Part shown: positions 9,932-21,545 of the stretch, one piece after another
How the letters are laid out: every line of letters starts with the position of its first letter
How positions within the stretch are numbered: position 1 is the stretch's first letter
NCBI GenBank assembly: GCA_038277395.1
Contig: CM076191.1
Span: forward strand, 26,255,373 to 26,319,372
From: Dryocosmus kuriphilus
Taxonomy: Eukaryota; Arthropoda; Insecta; Hymenoptera; Cynipidae
Direction: 5' to 3'
DNA length: 64,000 nucleotides
Made by a program: the position numbers and the translations under genes
The notes under the pieces: model-generated
What the model was told of the DNA's origin: nothing
The model's input: the letters and a program-made list of their open reading frames with translations, nothing else
Databases searched by the model: none

Positions 9932-11022
9932 TCAGTGAAGATGTTCGAACTGAAAACCTTGAGCTTCTTGACAAAAAGCTATGCGATTGTAAAAATGAGT
10001 TACAGCATTACGAATCATTTCCCTATCAATGAAAGTAGCCTGTTGCAGAATCCGATTCTGCAATTCGTCTAAGCTTTGGGGTTGCGTTGAGTATACTTTG
10101 CTCTTTAAATAACCCCAAAGAAAATAGTCGAGAGGCGTCAGATCAGGAGATCTAGCAGGCCACTCGATTTCACCCCTTCTTCCAATCCACCTTTGAGGGA
10201 ACTGAGTATCCAAATATGCTCGAACCTCCCTACCGTAATGAGCCGCTGCTCCGTCCTAATGGAACCAAATATTTGGAAAATTATCGCCTGTAATCTCCCT
10301 TATTCATGGTACAATTTGGTTTCTGAGAAGCTCTTCATATGCACGGGCATTGAGATTACCATCGATGAAGAAAGGGCCTATCAATGTATTATTCAAGATA
10401 CCGGCCCAAACATTAATCTTTTGTGGATATTGTGTGTGACTCTCCAACATCCAATCAGGATTTGTGTCAGACCAATATCTACAATTTTGCCTATTAACTT
10501 CACCTTTTAAAGTGAAAGTAGTTTCATCTGAAAATACTGTATTGTACAAGAAAAGAGAGGATCTCTATCAATTCTGTCCATCATAATTTCACAAAATTCA
10601 ACCCGACGATCAGGATCGTCTTCATTGAGCTCTTGTACCAGATGAACTTTGTAAGGATGGAAATTAATGCTTTTTAAAATATTTCGCACTGTGTCAGGAG
10701 CAACGTCACGTTCATCACTAGCTCGACGTAAACTAAGGTGTGGGTTTTCAACAAATGCTTGGGCTATGTCCATCTGTATCTCCTCAGATCCTGCAGATTT
10801 TGGCCGACCAGTTCTCTGAAGGTCCTTGATAGATCCATGATTCATAAAGCGCCTTACAGTTCTTTAAATTGTTGATTTTGAGACAGGATTTAACCCTTCT
10901 CCATTACGAAAAGTGCGATTAAAAAGCAAACGAACTTGATCATAAGATCGAACTCGATCTCCCCAACCACGCATCATTAATACAGATATCCTGTCTCGTT
11001 CCGAAAGTTTAGCTTGCGCCAT
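9932..11022 (-). pseudogene. DD41D mariner-superfamily transposase, broken
   Basis: ATG at 11022-11020; about 360 codons expected. An N-terminal helix-turn-helix region is followed by the catalytic core: first Asp in FSDETTF, second in DGAAAHYG, third in SPDLTPLDYFLWG. I count 41 residues between the second and third Asp, which places it in the DD41D group (rosa/visitor-like). Breaks: a stop near 10865, a frame change near 10548, a stop near 10307 and a TAG at 10258-10256 just before the second Asp. All three Asp codons survive, so decay is recent in outline but complete in effect. Confidence 0.8.
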
Positions 11023-11263
11023 AATAATCTTTTAGTGAAAGATAGTAAGTATGTACTCGTAATACGTAAATTTAGTTTCGATTCGTAATATTCGTATGGA
11101 AAAACGGTATAGGACTTATGGTATCGCCTTAGGTATTGACTTAGGTATCGAAAAACGGTATAGGACTGTATAACTCTTTGGGGAGGAACAGAACTCTCAC
11201 CAGAACATCTGGAACTTTTAATGAAAAATTTCCTTATGATTTTACAATATTCAAAACGCTGTA

Positions 11264-11637
11264 ACCAAGATCAATACAGAGCTCACCAATGAATTTCTCG
11301 TTGAAATTTACTTCAGGAATTGCACTGACCTCTTGGAAAACTTTGTTAATTTCAAATAACCTCTAACTGACCTTGAACGTTACAATTGACCTATGACTTG
11401 GGTACGTACCTGAACGTAGAATTTTCCGCTCTATCGATTGCAGATGTAAAAAAGGGGGTTTCCATTTAAAAAAACAAAGTTGTCCTTCAAAAAGCCATGA
11501 AAGTCAACTTCAAGGTCAAAATGAAGGTCACCATTGAATTCCTCGTTGAAATTTACTTCAGGAATAACCTTCACTTTTTTGAAAAATATTTTACCTGAGG
11601 AAATATCCAACCGTCCCGGAACTTTTTAGACACCCGG
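11264..11637. repeat. Right terminal inverted repeat of DD41D copy 1
   Basis: Reverse-complement partner of 9328-9704, ending agacacccgg before the TA duplication. Confidence 0.8.
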
Positions 11638-11639
11638 TA

Positions 11640-14600
11640 TATTTAACATTAATGTTGGTACAATCTTTGTCTATTAATGTCACCTTCTTTATCTTATAGT
11701 TCTAGAAGCTTCTAGATTATAAACAGCATGCTTAGACACGTTTGGAATGTAATGCGCAATCACAAAAATTCTTAGAAGATAACGTAATTTCTAAGAACTA
11801 ACAAATTTCTTGGAAAAATATATTAAGGAAGTAATAAAGCATATCTATTAGATTATACTGGCGAGAAGAATGTTACCTTGAAAGACCCTTATATATAACA
11901 GCAATCATTGATTTGGTGAACGAATGGATCTTTCGACACATTCCATAACTATGCGTCATACTCTTGATCTCATTACTCAGATATTTTTAATGACAAATTC
12001 CTCTTGATCAATTTTACCGTAACGCGCTAAGAAAGCAATAAATTATATTGATTAGTTTTAGGCTGATGAGAAAAATGTAACCCTGAAAGAGTGGCTGACG
12101 ATCTCATTTCACGAATATTTTTTTAATGACAAATCTAGTCTCCCTATGTTTTATAGAACAAAGATTCCTTTGTAATCTCACGAGACATGTGATCTACTTT
12201 TAAATTTTATTTTAACGCATTACGGAATTAATAAATTATATCAATTAGTAATGCCTCATTTCATCTCTTACACATGCGCTGCCAAATTCTTTTCACATAA
12301 TTATTCTATTATATTTTTATGATATGTTTTATAGAACAAAGGGTTTCTTTATAATCAAGTTAAACACATCTAGACACGTTTGTATCCTACGCGATAAACA
12401 CATTCCATAACTATGAGTCATACTTTTCATGGGTATTTTTAATGACAAATTCCTCCATAATTCTCCCTATTCTTTATAGAACAAAGATTCCTTTGTAATC
12501 AAATCAGATTTGTGACCTACTTTTAAATTTTATTTTAACGCATTACGGAAGCAATAAATTATATCAATTAGTAATGCCTCATTTCATTTCTTACACATGA
12601 GCTGTCAAATTCTTTTCACATAATTATTCTACTATATTTTTATGATGATGTCACATACATTCCTTTCGAAACATGGCATAGGATAGATATGATTTATTGC
12701 ATCTCTAATGTGTTACAGTAAAATTTATCACGTAGGTCGAACTCGTGCAAGATCGTGTATAATTTTTCTCACAGGAAACACACATTATTCCCATTATATG
12801 AAAAGCCGCATGAACTTGACCCAGTAACTTTTGAAAAAAAGTTCGAAAATTAAGGAAATTTATAAATATTAAATAGAAATAAGAAATAAGAAATAATAAT
12901 AAAAATTTTTTATTTTAAATTTAAAAAAATGAAAAATAATAAACAATAAATATATAAACCGTATGTTTTTTAGAAGTATCTCGAAGGTATTTCGAGACAA
13001 TTGCTCTATCATATTTTTTCAGGGTGACATTCTTTCTTCTTCTGTTTCGTATTATTCTACTATACTCGCGAGTGCATGCGCAACCAATGACTCACGATGT
13101 GTCAACAATAACCGAGGGTTCGATAGCATAAGTCAAGTCGGGTCATGTACAGGAAGGAAATCAAGAGTAATAATAACTAAATTCCAAGACCCAAAGTTAT
13201 TTATGGAATGTATGCTCTTATATTTTGTCCTACAAAAATGTTTCCAAGAATTTTTTCAGGGTTACATTCTTCTCATCAGCATAATCTAATCGATATGATT
13301 TATTGCTTCCCTAATGTATTACATTAAAAGTAACAAATAGTTTTCCTAGAAATTTGTCTGTTCTTAGAAATTACATCATCTTCTAAGAATTTTTGTAATT
13401 ACGCATTATATATACGTTACATTCCAAACATGTCTAGACGTGTTGCTTATAATGTAGATCCTTGCACACAGACAAAAGAAAATATGCTTGCTATACGTTT
13501 ACTTCATTTTAGTCCACATCGAATTATTTAAAGCATTTTAAAACTATGTTATAGCATTTCAGAGATGTGACCTAATATTTTACAAAGAATTTCATAAAAC
13601 GCAAGACTTACATTGGTCGGTCTTCGATTTTATCAACAAATTGAATGTTCATACATTCCATAAGTATGCATCACTCACCTCCAGTTATCTCTTTGTTTTT
13701 TTCATTAACTAATTTCTTAGCGGATTTTCCTTTGATATTTGCTGACAGGAAGCTGACGTCATACTTTCAAAGAATTGGACAAAAAACGTAAGTCGAACGT
13801 TGTTTGGTCTTAAAATGTATCAAGAAATGAATTGTTTAAACATTTCATACTCTTCTGACGTCATATATTTGACAGTTTTAATAACAAAGTCCTTACCAGT
13901 TCTTCCTTTGATCTTTACCCGACAAACGAACTTTAAGGAATATAATGCAATTAATCTAATTTGAAAGTATGTGACGCCAAGAGCAGGTAATATGACACCA
14001 TCCTTTTAATATCTAAAATCATACAAAGCAATGAGGAATGTTTCAAATTGTATTATTGTATATCTCACAAATGCGTAGGAATGACATGATGAATGGCATG
14101 GTCATGAATCACTTTCTCAAGAATCAAATTATTAACGTCGCAAAATTTCTATAAAATTGAGGACTTATTGTTTACGGATGATATTAATGACCTCTCAGAT
14201 GAGGTTATAGCATTTGAGGGATATGATGTAATATTTTTCCAAGAATTTAGAAAAACCTAAGTTTTACGTTGGTTATTTGACTCAAAACGTATCAAAAAAT
14301 GAATTGTTTAAACATTCAATAACTATGCGCCTGTCTTCTATGTCTATGTTCATTGACATGGTGAGTAAAACGAAACAGAAGAATGTCACCTTGACAAATT
14401 CTTGGAAATATTTTTGTAGCCTAAAATGTAAGAACATAAATTCCATCAATAACTTTGGGTCATGGAATTTAGTTATTATTACTCTTGATTCCCTGCCTGT
14501 AATGACCTCACGTGACTTATGCAATCGAACGCTCGGTTAGTATTGACACATCATGAGTCAATAGTTGCGCGGGCACGGGCGAGTGTAGTAGAATAATAAG

Positions 14601-14830
14601 AAACAGAAGAAGAAAGAATGTCACCCTGAAAAAATAAAATAGAGCAATTGCCTTGAAATACCTTCGATATACTTCTAAAAAACATATGGTTTCATATGAT
14701 GAGAAAAAATTATACACGATATTGCATTAGTGCAAACTACTTGATATTTTACTGTCACATATTAGGGAAGCAATAAATCATATCGATTAGGTTATGCTGA
14801 TGAGAAGAATGTTACCCTGAAAGACCGTGT
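11640..14830. repeat. Noncoding block of interleaved direct and inverted repeats
   Basis: No gene is visible. Direct repeat: about 12105-12320 and 12430-12650 (near 90% identical by eye). Inverted repeats: 11700-11885 with 13257-13460, and 12955-13330 with about 14395-14795. A module ending in an aattgttyaaacattc-like word recurs near 13640, 13830 and 14305. Two TGACGTCA palindromes lie near 13752 and 13859. The words ttctcatcagcataatctaatcgata and relatives recur in both orientations. This looks like several degenerate copies of one or two nonautonomous elements; no clear ends or target duplications were found. Confidence 0.55.
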
Positions 14831-15425
14831 TCATTTCATCTTACGTACTCTTGCATATCACGAAATTACAGGAAATCTGCACAAACACACGCGCGCGCAC
14901 GTGGATTCACACGCATACATGCAATCAAAATTTTTTTCGCACAATTGCGCAATATATTTTTCATAACGCAACCTCGAAAAATACGTGTTTTCATGGCCCC
15001 TTAGAAACCTGCAAAATGGCGCTTTTCGAGCGGTGTGTTGTCGCGTTATGAATTGGGTGTTTTTCGGAGTGGTGGGGAGCAAGCGTTACGAAAAGGACCT
15101 TTTTTGTCGATCTTGGAACATTTCATGATCGTTAAGACAACGCGAGTCTGGCAGAGATAGAGAGAAAATATGGCGGTGGGGGAATGAGTGATGTTTTCAG
15201 GAATGGTATATTGCATGCAGAATTGTTGTAAGATATATTCCGTGGAATAGTTTGCGTCGAAATCTTCCTTCATCGTCTCTTTATATTTTCGCACGAAAAA
15301 AAAATTATTCATCAATAACAAGTCACTTATATCAAATTCTGAGGTTAGAATAATCAACAGAACGGTTAACTGACTGTATTCAAAGCCCCAAGGTAATCGA
15401 GGGACTTTTACTACCGGTAGTTTGC

Positions 15426-15560
15426 TATAAATAAAGTCCCTAGAATTTCTAGGGACTATATGACTTCTATCAGTTCACTGTTCTGTTAATCACTCTAACC
15501 TCACAATTTGACAGTGACGATTGTTAAAGAAAAATTTATTTATTTTGTTTCTACAAAAAA
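15426..15560 (+). promoter_or_regulatory. Putative promoter of the tyrosine recombinase
   Basis: TATAAATA at 15426-15433 lies about 130 bases before the chosen ATG at 15560. A short perfect hairpin, agtccctagaa/ttctagggact, sits at about 15434-15457 in what would be the 5' leader. Confidence 0.35.
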
Positions 15561-16934
15561 TGTCGAGTGAAATAGAAGAAGAATTACAATGCACGCCACC
15601 CGAGATGCGCCAGAAAGCGCACGAGATTGTGAAAGATACTCTGCCAGAAACGTCGAAAGAATTGTACATGAAAGCGTTCAAAGAATATGCCGATTGGAAA
15701 TCGGCAAATAAATGTATCACCTCCGAAAATTGCCTACTTACGTATTTTGGAGATCTTCGCAAAAAATTTGCACCAACCACAATTTGGTCCATTTACTCGA
15801 AATTGAAAAAAACCATTCAAATTTATGAGAACGTATCCATCGAAAACTACAAAGCATTGAGTGCTTTGTTGAGTAATTATTCTCGGGGTTACAAGCCTAC
15901 CAAAGCCAAAGTGTTTACTGCAGAAGAAATCCGTAAATTTCTGGAAGCGGCTCCGGATAAAATTTATCTCGCTACGAAGGTAATGAAAACTAGATGTTAA
16001 TTCGATTTCGAATGTTTTAACCTCTCGTATTGCATAAACTCTCTATTAAAAATTACGTATTATGAATTTATTATTATTTCTTTATAATTCATAAGTAAAT
16101 CCATTTTAAATTAAATCGAACAAATTGCTATTCTAAAATAAATTATTACGATTTAAGAACTATAGTCAAAAAATCAATTTTGTAAAATTATAAATAACCA
16201 TAAACGCACCTACACACCCACAAATCATGTACAGAACTAAAATGTGTGCGTATTGTTTATAGGTAATCCTAATTTTTGGCTTGAGCGGTTGTTGTCGGAA
16301 AATCGAGATATATAAGATAAAACTCAACCACGTCAAAAAACAAGGAAACTTAATTGAAATATTGCTTCCCGTGACGAAGAATAAACAACCACGAAAATTC
16401 ATAATTCATGAGGATTTCGTTCCTTTCGTCGAGAAGTATCAAAATCTGAGACCGAAAACGGCCAAATGCGACAATTTCTTCCTGAAATACCAAAATGGTA
16501 AGTGCTTCGCTCAAGTTATTGGTATTAACACCATCGGAAAGGCACCAAGGAAAGTAGCAACGTTCCTTCAACTCGAGAATCCGGAATCTTATACCGGGCA
16601 TTCCTTCCGTCGATCATCAGCAACAATGTTTGCGGACACTGGTTGCACAACAATGGATTTACAAAGATACGGAGGTTGGAAATCGGCAACAGTAGCTCAA
16701 AGTTATGTCGACGAGTCACCAACGTATCGAAAAGAAGCCGCGAAACGAATTTCAAACGCCATCAATGATGCAAATCACCCAGAAGGAGAATTATCCGCCA
16801 CAACCTCCAAAAAAATGAAGATTTCGACGACTTCGACTGTAACGTCGGCGATAAACTGCTCTGAATCACCAGAAAAAATGATCGTCATGAACAATTGTCA
16901 CAATTTCACCATAAATATTCATAAATCGGAGTGA
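15560..16934 (+). CDS. Tyrosine recombinase, two exons, intact
   Basis: Exon 1 is 15560-15979 (140 codons) and exon 2 is 16263-16934 (223 codons plus stop). The intron 15980-16262 has GT at 15980 and AG at 16261-16262, in phase 0; without splicing the frame stops at 16000. The N-terminal half is a helical core-binding-like domain. The catalytic half has the first Arg (GCCRKIEI, just after the junction), H-x-x-R in GHSFRRS, a GGW in place of the usual His/Trp position, and the Tyr nucleophile in QSYVDES. The full R-H-R-W-Y set is present with no stops, so the protein could be active. The C-terminal 70 residues are a low-complexity Ser/Thr/Lys tail. The mechanism would be cut-and-join through a 3'-phosphotyrosine. 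Confidence 0.8.
15980..16262 (+). other. Intron of tyrosine recombinase gene
   Basis: Donor AAG/GTAATG and acceptor TTTATAG/GTAATC. Splicing puts the first catalytic Arg in frame with exon 1, which is the main support for the intron. Confidence 0.7.
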
Positions 16935-17427
16935 AATGACACAAGTGTGTCATTAATTATTTGGTAAGAGTTATTAACATTAATTTTTCATGTTTTTCTT
17001 CTTTGTATTATAAAGAGTTATTCTAAAAATCATCTGATGCATCGCCTGTTGTTTGCAAATAAAACAAAAATACTGTTCTTCGATAATTTCGATTATTTTC
17101 CTAAGAATTAAATATACATATTCGACTCCCAAACTCCTCATCGGGGCTTCGCTCTTTGAGACCTTCCATTTGATTACCAAAAATGTTGTTACTTTAAAAT
17201 TCTTTTTTACATTTTTTTATATCTTTTTACACCTTTTTTCTTCAGTTAAAAACGAAATCTAAATCTTAAGATTTTTTATAATTTTTTGCGCGTATGAATA
17301 CGTGTCTGTGTGTGTGTCAACTAGGCTACTGGAGTTTTGTTTACTTTTTGCAAATGCCGTGGTGGTTATGTATGTGCGTGTTCAGTCGTGTTACGCATCT
17401 TGATTTATAATTTCCTTTTGTCATTGC

Positions 17428-17500
17428 GGGGGGCTCCGCCCCCCAAACCCCCCGGCGGGGGCTTCGCCCCCTGCACCCCTACCAGGGGCTTCGCCCCTGG
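17428..17500. repeat. Three GC-rich hairpins with three-base loops
   Basis: ggggggc-tcc-gcccccc (17428-17444), gggggc-ttc-gccccc (17456-17472 region) and ccaggggc-ttc-gcccctgg (17482-17500) follow one another in otherwise AT-rich DNA downstream of the recombinase. Confidence 0.8.
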
Positions 17501-17777
17501 ACCCCTTCCGCCGCCCGTGCCAGCAACCTTTCCTCAACCACCTCACACAATCTCTCTTACTTACTTCTTTCCTTATATGTCTTTATCGGCCTGTCGCGTC
17601 TTTGGTGCGTATATTCGTTATAATAAAATTTTTGAAAATGAAATTTCACCGACTCGAAAAGCACCATTTTACATGTTTCAAGGACCCATGAAACACGATT
17701 TTTCGAGGTTTTGTTATGAAAAGTAGTGTGCGGGATTCGTGCGAACAGTGCAGGCTAGTTCGAAAGCTCCCGCGATA

Positions 17778-17841
17778 TTTTGGAAACGAGTGTAGTAGTG
17801 AGGGCGCCTGCGGCGCCCTCACTACTACTCGTTTCCAAAAC
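17778..17841. repeat. Long near-perfect hairpin, 30-bp stem
   Basis: ttttggaaacgagtgtagtagtgagggcgcc is followed by a three-base centre and its reverse complement, with one unpaired base. It lies just outside the inverted flank of the recombinase element and could be a terminator, a protein-binding site or a small fold-back. Confidence 0.8.
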
Positions 17842-18487
17842 ATCGCTTTCGCTTCCGAAATAGCCTGCTGTTCTCACTTATCACGTAATCTACTATTTTA
17901 TGATGTCACATAGATTCCTCTAGAAACTTAACATAGGAGAGAGTGAGAGAGAGATAGAGTTGTTTACGCGAAATCTGTGTCTCACAATTGTGCAATATGA
18001 TTAGTGACGTCACATCAAACATTCTAGATGAATGAACCATTGCAGCTGTCGAACGATCTCGAAGCTGGTTAGGTAGGAATCTTGGCCCAGAAACGCCTCA
18101 GTACATCTGCTAATAATATACAGGGTGTTTTCTTTAGCTTGAGACATCGAAATATCTCAAAAAATACGCATCCTATGAAAAAAATATCTGTAATAAGAAC
18201 TTTTTATTTTCGAGGGGGAAAAACAATTTCAAAAAAATTTACCCCCCCCCCCCCCCCCCCCAGGAGGCAGGGGCGGGGGTAGCTTTGTAATTTCAAATGG
18301 AAATCCCAATTTTTTATCACACATTCAGATTCTCCTTCATGAAATACATAAGTTTTATTCGAAACATTTTTTTCGATTCGCGATAGATGGCGCTGAAATT
18401 GGAAAAAATGAAACTGTTGACACTACTTTTAGCTCTGCCCAGGAATAACGACGCGGACTTAGTAGTTGCCTATTCCCTTCAGGGTTC

Positions 18488-18612
18488 TTAATTTCGGTGA
18501 GTTCCCTTGCCTCTCACCATCGGAGTGCTTGATTTCGCTGAGTCCCCTCGCCTCTTAACATTGGGGTGCTTGATTTCGGTGAGTCCCCTCGTCTCTCACC
18601 ATCGGGGTGCTT
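18488..18612. repeat. Minisatellite in left arm of DD41D copy 2
   Basis: About three units of 41 bp built on ggggtgcttgatttcggtga plus gtcccctcgcctctcac. Mirrored by 20034-20205. Confidence 0.8.
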
Positions 18613-18960
18613 GAACTTTCGGCAACGGGGCAGTAAAAGTGATAAAACTGTAGAAAACCTTTTCCGAATGCAGTTGGTTGTCGACAGTCGATTTTGGATG
18701 TAGACATTACATATCATCGAGTGTCCACTGTCTACAATCCTCGACGTCATTCCAGACGAGCGATAACCGCGTCTGTCCATGATTAACGTTCATTCATTAG
18801 GAGGGTTGATTGTATTCATTTGATTTGGGTGTGTTCGTTGCGTTCATTTCAGTTGGTCGTAATTAGTTGTTTTCGTTTGGGTTATTGCTGTTGGCACGTT
18901 CGTTTGAGTTGGTTTGGGTGTCACTGTATTCCCTCATTACCTTACTTCATTACTTTTACA

Positions 18961-20022
18961 ATGGAAATTCTATCTCAACAACAGAAGATTGAAATGATTC
19001 TCATTCATGGAGAAAGTGGCAGGAATATCAATGATGCTCTCATGCTTTATGCTCAACGATTTCCAGAAAGTGTTGCTTCACGCGCTTCTTTTTACCGGGT
19101 TGTCCAAAACTTCATCACTGGCGGAAGTGTACAACCGAAAAAAAGGAAGCGTCGAGTAACACTTACTGGAGTTGATAATGAAATCGCAATTTTAGCTGCA
19201 GTCACTCATGACCCTCATTTTAGTATTCGACAACTAAGCCGCGATTCAGGAATGTCTCTATCCAGTGTTTGGAAGGTATTAAAACGTAATAATTATCATC
19301 CGTATCATATTTCACTGCATCAAGAACTTCATTGCAATGATTTTCAGAACCGAGTGACATTTTGTCAATGGGCGGTTCAGCAGATACAAGGAATCCCGAA
19401 CTTCTTTTTTCTAGTACTCTTCTCAGACGAGTCGTCTTTCACAAACCATGGTAACGTTAATCGGCACAACATGCTTTATTATAGTGTACAAAATCCACAT
19501 TGGTTGCGTGAAGTTGAGCAGCAGCGTCCATGGTCCGTGAATGTTTGGTGTGGAATAATTGGAGATCAACGTATCGGTCCGTATTTTATTGATGGAAATT
19601 TGAACCGTGAAAAATATCGTAACTTTTTAGAAAATGAACTTCCAATATTGCTTGAAGACCTAAGCTTGGAAGTGGGACACAACATGTGGTTTCAACATGA
19701 CGGTTGTCCAGCACATTATTCGGCAATCGCGAGGGAAGTACTCAATCGCGAATTCAATGGACGATGGATCGATAGAGGGGGTCCAGTAAATTGGCCTGCC
19801 AGATCGCCAGATCTCACGGCGCCAGATTTCTATTTGTGGGGTTATCTAAAGAATCGCGTATATCGAGAAGTGCCCACAACTCGTGATAACATGATCGAGC
19901 GAATCAGGCCTGCTTGTGCACAAATAACACCAGATACACATCGCAGTTGTGTGGAATCTTTCGAAGCTCGGATTAACAAGTGCATCGAAGTGCGAGGACA
20001 ACATTTTGAGCACTTATTGTAA
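18961..20022 (+). CDS. DD41D mariner-superfamily transposase, intact
   Basis: ATG 18961 (353 codons) is chosen over the open extension to 18820 because the upstream 47 residues are unlike the family and the family start is a short run into a helix-turn-helix. The N-terminal about 120 residues form the DNA-binding region with a basic KKRKRR linker near residue 60. Catalytic residues: Asp156 (FSDESSF), Asp247 (HDGCPAHY) and Asp289 (SPDLTAPD), 41 residues between the last two. GRWIDRGGPVNWPARSPDL and the FYLWGYLK helix are typical of the group. No stop or frameshift is seen. Both arms and TA duplications are present, so this copy could be autonomous. The related copy at 9932-11022 is broken. Confidence 0.9.
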   Translation: MEILSQQQKIEMILIHGESGRNINDALMLYAQRFPESVASRASFYRVVQNFITGGSVQPKKRKRRVTLTGVDNEIAILAAVTHDPHFSIRQLSRDSGMSLSSVWKVLKRNNYHPYHISLHQELHCNDFQNRVTFCQWAVQQIQGIPNFFFLVLFSDESSFTNHGNVNRHNMLYYSVQNPHWLREVEQQRPWSVNVWCGIIGDQRIGPYFIDGNLNREKYRNFLENELPILLEDLSLEVGHNMWFQHDGCPAHYSAIAREVLNREFNGRWIDRGGPVNWPARSPDLTAPDFYLWGYLKNRVYREVPTTRDNMIERIRPACAQITPDTHRSCVESFEARINKCIEVRGQHFEHLL

Positions 20023-20033
20023 AATAATTAATC

Positions 20034-20205
20034 GAAATCAAGCACCCCGATGGTGAGAGGCAAGGGGACTCACCGAAAACAAGCACCTCGATGGTGAGAG
20101 GCGAGGGGCTCACCGAAATCAGCACCCCAATGGTGAGAGGCGAGGGGACTCACCGAAATCAAGCACCCCGATGGTAAGAGGCAAGAGGACTCACCGAAAT
20201 GAAAC
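20034..20205. repeat. Minisatellite in right arm of DD41D copy 2
   Basis: Four units of about 41 bp, the reverse complement of the units at 18488-18612. They begin 12 bases after the transposase stop codon. Confidence 0.8.
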
Positions 20206-20269
20206 ACCCCCAAGGGAATAGGCAACTACTAAGTCCGCGTCGTTATTCCTGGGTAGAGCTAAAAGTAGT

Positions 20270-20860
20270 GTCAACAATTTCATTTTTCGCAATTTCAGCG
20301 CCATCTATCGCGAATCGAAAAAAATTTTTCGAATAAAATTTACGTATTTCTCGAAGGAGAATCTGAATCTGTGATAAAAAATTGGGATTGCCATATGAAA
20401 TTACAAAGTTGCTCCCACCCCTGCCTCCTGGGGGGGGGGGGGGGGGGTAAAGTAAATTAAAAAAAAATCGTTTTTCCCCCTCAAAAATAGAAAGTTCTTA
20501 TTACAGATATTTTTTTCATAGGATGCGTATTTTTTGAGATATTTCGATGTCTCAAGTCAAAAACAAACAATTTCATTTTTCGCAATTTCAGCGCTATCTA
20601 TCGCAAATCGAAAAAAATTTTTCGAATAAAACTTACGTATTTCACGAAGGAGAATCTGAATCTGTGATAAAAAATTGGGGTTGCCAATTGAAATTATAAA
20701 GTTACCCCCACCCCTGCCTTCTGGGAGGGTGGGGTGGCGTAAATTTTTTTGAAATCTTTTTTCCCCCTCGAAAATAAAAAGTTCTTATTGAAGATATTTT
20801 TTTCATAGGATGCGTATTTTTTGAGATATTTCGATGTCCCAAGTTAAAAAAAACACCCTG
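20270..20860. repeat. Tandem duplication of the right terminal region
   Basis: About 295 bp repeated head to tail (20270-20565, 20566-20860). Both contain the gcgatagatggcgctgaaatt-type block in reverse and the ggatgcgtattttttgagatattt block. Only the outer copy ends at a TA duplication. Confidence 0.75.
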
Positions 20861-20862
20861 TA

Positions 20863-21545
20863 TAATTGTAAACATTTAAAATGAAAATTATTATTTCTTT
20901 ACCGACATAAAATTAATTTACAGAAACAGAAAATTCGTTGTTAATGGAAATGTCCAAGTTTAAAAAAAAATATAACAGTAAGCGCCTCAAGAATACAATT
21001 TGTTGCTTTCCATATCTGTTTTCTTGACCTTTTAGAATTCTCGTTTTATAAAGATTTAAATATTCTGATGAAATAAAATATTACCCGTTAACCAAAAAGA
21101 AAATTATTTAATAAAAGTCTATGTAATTCGAGGTAAAAATGAATGATGAGAAAGATCTGAATGGTACTAACAAAAAGAGCAATAATGTTAAGAGAAGAGG
21201 CGAGGAAATAAAAGAAGGACCTCGAAAATCAGTCGACAGGGCTCAAAGAGGGGTACCTTAGTTTCTTATTCCAAGTCCTTGAACATGTAAAGGAAAGCTT
21301 AATTCGGCCGGAAGAGCAGCTATGATTTACTTTGAATAATAACTCAAAGGGTTAAAGCAGGACTATACAGGTAGGTCCCGAATATTCGGCGCCATCCACT
21401 ATCGCTTGTACAATGTATAACTTTAGCATCCACTTATGCTTTCATACATATTTCAGAAACTTCGAAATCATACTTGTTAATTTGTTCTCGTCACATTCGC
21501 CAAAATCGAAATCAAACTTTTACAACCATGTATCTAACAAGGAAT
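20863..21545. other. AT-rich intergenic DNA
   Basis: No coding potential or repeat structure recognised between the DD41D element and the Penelope-like composite. Confidence 0.5.

Larger units (their letters stand above)
9328..11637 (-). mobile_element. DD41D IS630/Tc1/mariner element, copy 1 (broken)
   Basis: Bounded by TA at 9326-9327 and 11638-11639. Terminal inverted repeats of about 375 bp (9328-9704 and 11264-11637) begin ccgggtgtctaaaaagt. They enclose a minus-strand transposase relic and a three-unit minisatellite. The ends carry many AGGTCA-type words. TA duplication, long TIRs and the transposase family agree. Confidence 0.85.
14955..17730 (+). mobile_element. Putative tyrosine-recombinase element (Crypton-like) with inverted flanks
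   Basis: An approximately 80-bp sequence at 14955-15040 (containing acctcgaaaaatacgtgttt) recurs in inverted orientation at 17643-17730, about 80% identical, bracketing the spliced recombinase gene. Tyrosine-recombinase elements without reverse transcriptase are classed as Cryptons, which normally lack TIRs, so either the inverted flanks are subterminal repeats or the element is a different class. No target duplication could be identified. Confidence 0.45.
18121..20860 (+). mobile_element. DD41D IS630/Tc1/mariner element, copy 2 (transposase intact)
   Basis: Bounded by TA at 18119-18120 and 20861-20862. Ends read cagggtgttttctttagctt and the inverse. Inverted arms run about 330 bp or more and contain poly(C) 18242-18261 and poly(G) 20430-20447 in mirrored positions, then related minisatellites. 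The right end is duplicated: 20270-20565 and 20566-20860 are copies of the same terminal sequence. It encloses an uninterrupted transposase and may be recently active. Confidence 0.85.

Noticed and set aside
14877..14925. tRNA-like or Pol III promoter features near the recombinase element
   Set aside because: The acacacgcgcgcgcac stretch is a simple repeat; no A/B box pair or cloverleaf found.
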